Source: Candidatus Hydrogenedens sp.
GTDB taxonomy: Bacteria; Hydrogenedentota; Hydrogenedentia; Hydrogenedentales; CAITNO01
Reading direction: 5' to 3'
Assembly (NCBI GenBank): GCA_012522755.1
Contig: JAAYJV010000107.1
Span: 1 to 44,153, forward strand
Length of the DNA stretch: 44,153 nt
A program made the position numbers and the translations under genes. The notes beneath the pieces were generated by a model that saw only the letters and a list, made by a program, of their open reading frames with translations, did no database searches and was not told the origin of the DNA. This document shows positions 40,869-44,153 of this stretch, one piece after another (position 1 is the first letter of the stretch; every line of letters begins with the position of its first letter).

Positions 40869-41633
40869 ATGAATGAACCCAAAAACTATCTCATAGACAT
40901 GGATGGCGTTCTGGTGAGAGGGCGTATGCCTGTTCCCGGCGCCCAGAATTTTATCAATGCTCTGAAAGAGAAAAAAGCGAAATTTCTCGTTGTCACGAAC
41001 AACCCCATGTTTTCTCAAGCCGATCTGGCCTATCGTCTCCGTTCCGTAGGGCTGGACATTCCCCCGGAGAATATTTTTACTTCCGCCATGGCAACAGCCC
41101 AATTCCTGCACAGCCAGCTTCCCGGGGGAACAGCTTTTGTCATTGGCGAGAGCGGGCTTACAAGCGCCCTCCACGGGATCGGATATATCATCACCGATCA
41201 CAATCCTGATTATGTGGTGCTGGGCGAGACCATGGCTTATCACCTGGAACAGATCACCCAGGCTGTGCGGCTGGTAGCCGGTGGCGCCCGGTTCATTGCC
41301 ACCAATCCCGATGCCTCCGGTCCCACGGAAAGCGGGATTGTGCCGGCCTGTGGAGCTCTGGCCGCCCTCATCGAAAAAGCAACAGACCGTTCTCCTTTCT
41401 TTGTCGGAAAACCGGCGCCACTCATGATGCGTTATGCCATGAATTACCTCGAAGTGCATTCACAAAATACTGTCATGGTGGGAGATCGCATGGATACGGA
41501 TATCATCGCCGGGATGCAGGCCGGGATGGAAACCATACTGGTTCTCAGCGGTGTTACCCGCCGAGAAGATCTGAGTGCTTTTCCTTTCAGACCCAGCCGG
41601 GTTCTCGAAAGTGTCGCTGATATCGAAGTTTGA
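40869..41633 (+). CDS. NagD-like HAD phosphatase (HAD-IIA)
   Basis: 254 residues. The nucleophile motif is DMDGVLVRG (D10, D12), motif II is VVTNNP, motif III lysine is in [13 protein letters not shown], and motif IV is [14 protein letters not shown]. The class IIA cap lies between ([14 protein letters not shown] ... [29 protein letters not shown]). The family hydrolyses small phosphomonoesters such as UMP, GMP or pyridoxal phosphate. The ATG at 40869 is preferred to an upstream TTG. It follows the threonine aldolase by 72 bp, same strand. Confidence 0.9.
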   Translation: MNEPKNYLIDMDGVLVRGRMPVPGAQNFINALKEKKAKFLVVTNNPMFSQADLAYRLRSVGLDIPPENIFTSAMATAQFLHSQLPGGTAFVIGESGLTSALHGIGYIITDHNPDYVVLGETMAYHLEQITQAVRLVAGGARFIATNPDASGPTESGIVPACGALAALIEKATDRSPFFVGKPAPLMMRYAMNYLEVHSQNTVMVGDRMDTDIIAGMQAGMETILVLSGVTRREDLSAFPFRPSRVLESVADIEV

Positions 41634-41742
41634 TCGCAGACAGCTTTCCCTCTGAGACTGTCTTCAATCCTTTTTCTCAAAGTATCTTGGAAACTTTAAG
41701 GACAATGGGACCTGTGCCCCGGAGTCCGGCTGAGTTGCATTC

Positions 41743-43107
41743 ATGCAGTTACCACTGATTTCAGATATGAACAAACTCGACAAGGCGCAACAGCGCTTTC
41801 TCATGTTTGTCGCCATCAATGTTGTTTCCTGGCAGAACATTATCGGGCCTGTCATGATTCTTTTCGGGCGCAAAATACATATGCCCGAAACACTCATCGG
41901 TCTGCTCATTTCTTTCATGCCTTTTACCAGTCTCCTGCTGCTTTTTACCCTCCCCATGCTTATCCGCATCGGACCCAAAAAAGTCATGATGACCGCCTGG
42001 TTCCTCAGAAATATTATCACCTGCATTGTCTTTCTCATGCCCTTTGCTCTCAGAACAGGTATCCAATGGCTCTCCTGGGCCGTCTTGCTCGTTTCCATTC
42101 TGGGCTTCTGTATCATGCGTGCTCTGGGAGCAGGTGGATGGTTGCCCTGGCTTCATGAAATTGTGTCCCCTGAAAAAAGATCCACCTATTTCAGTACTGA
42201 AACAGCCATGACCCAGCTGATCAATGTGGTGGTGCTCTTTGTTCAGGCGCGACTTCTGGCCGGAAATCCTGATATCCCCCGCTTTCTGCTGATTTTCGGA
42301 ATAGGCATTGTCATGGGCATCGTCAGTCTGATCACCATGGGCCGCATTCCCGGTGGTGAAGGTACGGCCGGGATCACAGCCCATACAGGCTTTGGCGCCT
42401 ACAAAAAGGCGGCCTGCGACCCGGTATTCCGCCGTTTCCTTCTCATCTCCACCTTCGCATTCTCCGGTCTCGTATGGTTCAGCGCTTCCTATGTCCTCTA
42501 CTTGCGCGACGTTATCGGTCTGACAGACAGCATGAACATGACCCTTACAGCCTGCAGCGGTCTTGGTATCCTTCTGACCGTGGGACCCTGGGGACGTTTC
42601 ACCGATAAAAACGGAAGCGGTCTTTCCATGGCGAAGACCATGTTCGCCCACAGCTTCGCACCATTGATCCTGCTCTTTCTTTACCCGGGCATGCACCACG
42701 GAGTGGCCGCGGCTTTGGCTGCGGTGGTCATGGCCGGGATTTTCAATGCACCCTTCAATGTGGCTGCAAACCGTGCCATGCTGAATCTTGTGCCTGATGA
42801 ACTGCGCATCGGCTACACATCACTCTGGACCATTTGCACGGCTCTGGCTTTGGGTATCACGCCGCTGGCAGCGGGATTTCTCATTGAACATTTCGGGCTC
42901 TTGGGCTTCCGGCTCTGCTTTGTTTTCTCAGCCCTTTCCACCTTTGCAGCTTCTCTGCTTTGTCATATCTTTATTCATGGTCAGGCGGGAGATCGCAGCT
43001 GGCTGAATACCTTGTTCTATACAGTGTCTTTGCCCATGCTGGGGAGAGTGGTTCTGATCACCCTGGGCTTTGACAAAAGCAACAGGAAAAGAACAGAGGA
43101 CGAATGA
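41743..43107 (+). CDS. MFS transporter
   Basis: 454 residues with about twelve hydrophobic helices, for example LMFVAINVVSWQNIIGPVMIL, LLISFMPFTSLLLLFTLPML, WAVLLVSILGFCIMRAL, FLLIFGIGIVMGIVSLI and FRLCFVFSALSTFAASLL. Loop 2-3 has IRIGPKKVMM in the place of the MFS signature and GRFTDKNGSGLSM matches the equivalent loop in the second half. The pattern fits the loose group of uncharacterised bacterial MFS proteins, not a sugar or drug pump I can name. The start may be 41743 or the ATG at 41767. It converges on the TPR gene. Confidence 0.83.
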   Translation: MQLPLISDMNKLDKAQQRFLMFVAINVVSWQNIIGPVMILFGRKIHMPETLIGLLISFMPFTSLLLLFTLPMLIRIGPKKVMMTAWFLRNIITCIVFLMPFALRTGIQWLSWAVLLVSILGFCIMRALGAGGWLPWLHEIVSPEKRSTYFSTETAMTQLINVVVLFVQARLLAGNPDIPRFLLIFGIGIVMGIVSLITMGRIPGGEGTAGITAHTGFGAYKKAACDPVFRRFLLISTFAFSGLVWFSASYVLYLRDVIGLTDSMNMTLTACSGLGILLTVGPWGRFTDKNGSGLSMAKTMFAHSFAPLILLFLYPGMHHGVAAALAAVVMAGIFNAPFNVAANRAMLNLVPDELRIGYTSLWTICTALALGITPLAAGFLIEHFGLLGFRLCFVFSALSTFAASLLCHIFIHGQAGDRSWLNTLFYTVSLPMLGRVVLITLGFDKSNRKRTEDE

Positions 43108-43126
43108 GAATTCCAGTCTGATCGTG

Positions 43127-44153
43127 CTATTCTTTCAGAGCTTGAATCCAATGGGAGAGTGAAAGTCCTGTATTGCTTTCGTCCGACAGCCGGCAACGCA
43201 TCTTCTCATGCAAAAAGTCAGCAAGTTCTTCATGCCCTGCTTTTTCACTTTCATCAGCACAATATTGAAGTTTCTCCAGAATCAAAGTCACGCCCTTTTC
43301 AGCGGCTGTGTCCACTGTATATTCTGTTCTGACTGCAGGACTTTTTTTTCTGAACTGAAAGAATTCCTCAAGAAGATGAATAGCCTGGTCCGTTTGATCT
43401 CTGTCAAACAAGGCACAGGCATAATGCAGGACGGGAATCAGGGCTTCTTTTTGCTCTTCGTGAAGTGATTCCCACTCTTGCAACTGCTGCAATGGCTCAA
43501 CATGTTCCAATAACAATTGATCAAGCTGATGAGCGGCCACAGGAAATTCAGGCGCTTTTTCCAAAATTGTTTTATAGAGAGAAAGAGCCTCTTCAATCAT
43601 CCCGACTTTGAGCGAAGCCTCGGCTTGATGCAGAAGATACCAGAGCATCTCCGGGGCATGAAGATAGGCCTTCTCATACCAATGACAGGCTTCCTCTTAA
43701 TTCCCGGCTTCAAAAGCATTTTCACCCACAGTCGCCAGGAGTTCTCCGGCCTCAAATTCCAAAGAAGCATCTGCTTCCAGGGCCGTCCCCATGTCCTTTT
43801 CACCCTGTGCATGATTTCCAAGTGCAAGCTGTGCAGCCCCTTTATAAAGCAGTATGCGGGCATTGTTTCGAGAAAGGGTCATACCCTTCGTGAATGCCCC
43901 AAGGGCTTTTTCGAAATCCGAGTTTTCAAAAAGTGCTTTTCCCCAGTAAAAAGAAGGGATAGTTTTCGCTTCGGCCTGGTCATGTATCTGCTGCCAGATG
44001 CTGATGCGGTCCAAGGCATCCTTTTGGGCAATAAGCAGTCTGTCCAACTTGTCTGCTGTATAAGGAGAATCGCCGGCCCGACACAAGACAGCCCTGTAGA
44101 GAGTCAAAGCCTCTTCCGGTTGCTTCAGAGCTTCCAGACACTCCCCTTGTCGA
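43127..44153 (-). pseudogene. TPR protein, cut by an in-frame TAA and by the window edge
   Basis: The minus-strand frame is open from the right end of the window to 43127 except for a TAA at 43697-43699. On both sides of it the protein is the same helical-repeat type: LALGNHAQGEKDMGTALEAD and ENAFEAGN before, EEACHWYEKAYLHAPEMLWYLLHQAEASLKVGMIEEALSLYKTILEKAP after. AGN-stop-EEA sits exactly where TPR units have G-N-Y-E-E-A, so a single change of a tyrosine codon to TAA explains it. The downstream part has no ribosome site at its first ATG (43648). About 340 codons are visible and the 5' end lies outside. It may be a pseudogene or a sequencing error. Confidence 0.7.

Overview
The window reads as a stretch of a free-living, probably anaerobic or heterotrophic Gram-negative bacterium with mid-range G+C. 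Lipoproteins, a WaaE-like glycosyltransferase, a periplasmic amidase and a UshA-like nucleotidase point to a diderm envelope. The mix of a GH78 rhamnosidase, Gfo/Idh dehydrogenase, sugar isomerase, an N-acetylhexosamine-kinase-like protein and a planctomycete-style 'FRGP..GNG' PQQ propeller fits the Lentisphaerota/Kiritimatiellota or Hydrogenedentota-type lineages. That placement is a guess from gene style. There is no rRNA or tRNA gene in the window to test it.

Layout. 1-6.8 kb is a minus-strand run: cell-wall amidase, hemB, hemL (coupled by an ATGA overlap) and a GH78-like rhamnosidase. 6.9-16 kb holds an unknown membrane protein, an intergenic patch of degenerate repeats, a NahK-like kinase, a PQQ-type propeller, a PurF-like protein lacking the catalytic cysteine, a MerR regulator, a glycosyltransferase, a second APH-type kinase and an 860-bp AT-rich gap. 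16-22.5 kb is the most unusual part: xylulokinase faces away from a tight five-gene operon encoding a tandem SCP2-like protein, a class III aminotransferase, split transketolase (N and C subunits) and a second tandem SCP2-like protein. 22.5-24.2 kb is an A+T-rich accessory patch with a candidate lipoprotein, a small membrane protein and two roughly 70-bp imperfect palindromes. 24.3-28.8 kb carries pyrF-pyrE-5'-nucleotidase converging on an adrenodoxin-reductase-type flavoprotein. 28.8-31.4 kb is a sugar isomerase/dehydrogenase pair. 31.4-44.2 kb is mostly housekeeping or conserved: YjbQ, Xer recombinase, HNH nuclease, a DUF/TPR protein, nitroreductase, murG, a hybrid histidine kinase, a lipoprotein, threonine aldolase, a NagD-like HAD phosphatase, an MFS transporter, and a TPR gene broken by an in-frame TAA and running off the window.

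The best candidate for an undescribed system is the SCP2-aminotransferase-transketolase-SCP2 operon. Xylulose 5-phosphate made by the divergent xylulokinase is the classical transketolase donor, and SCP2 folds bind lipids. One reading is that a C2 ketol is moved onto a lipid-borne aldehyde and the new ketone is then aminated, giving an amino-diol lipid. This is inference from gene content only.
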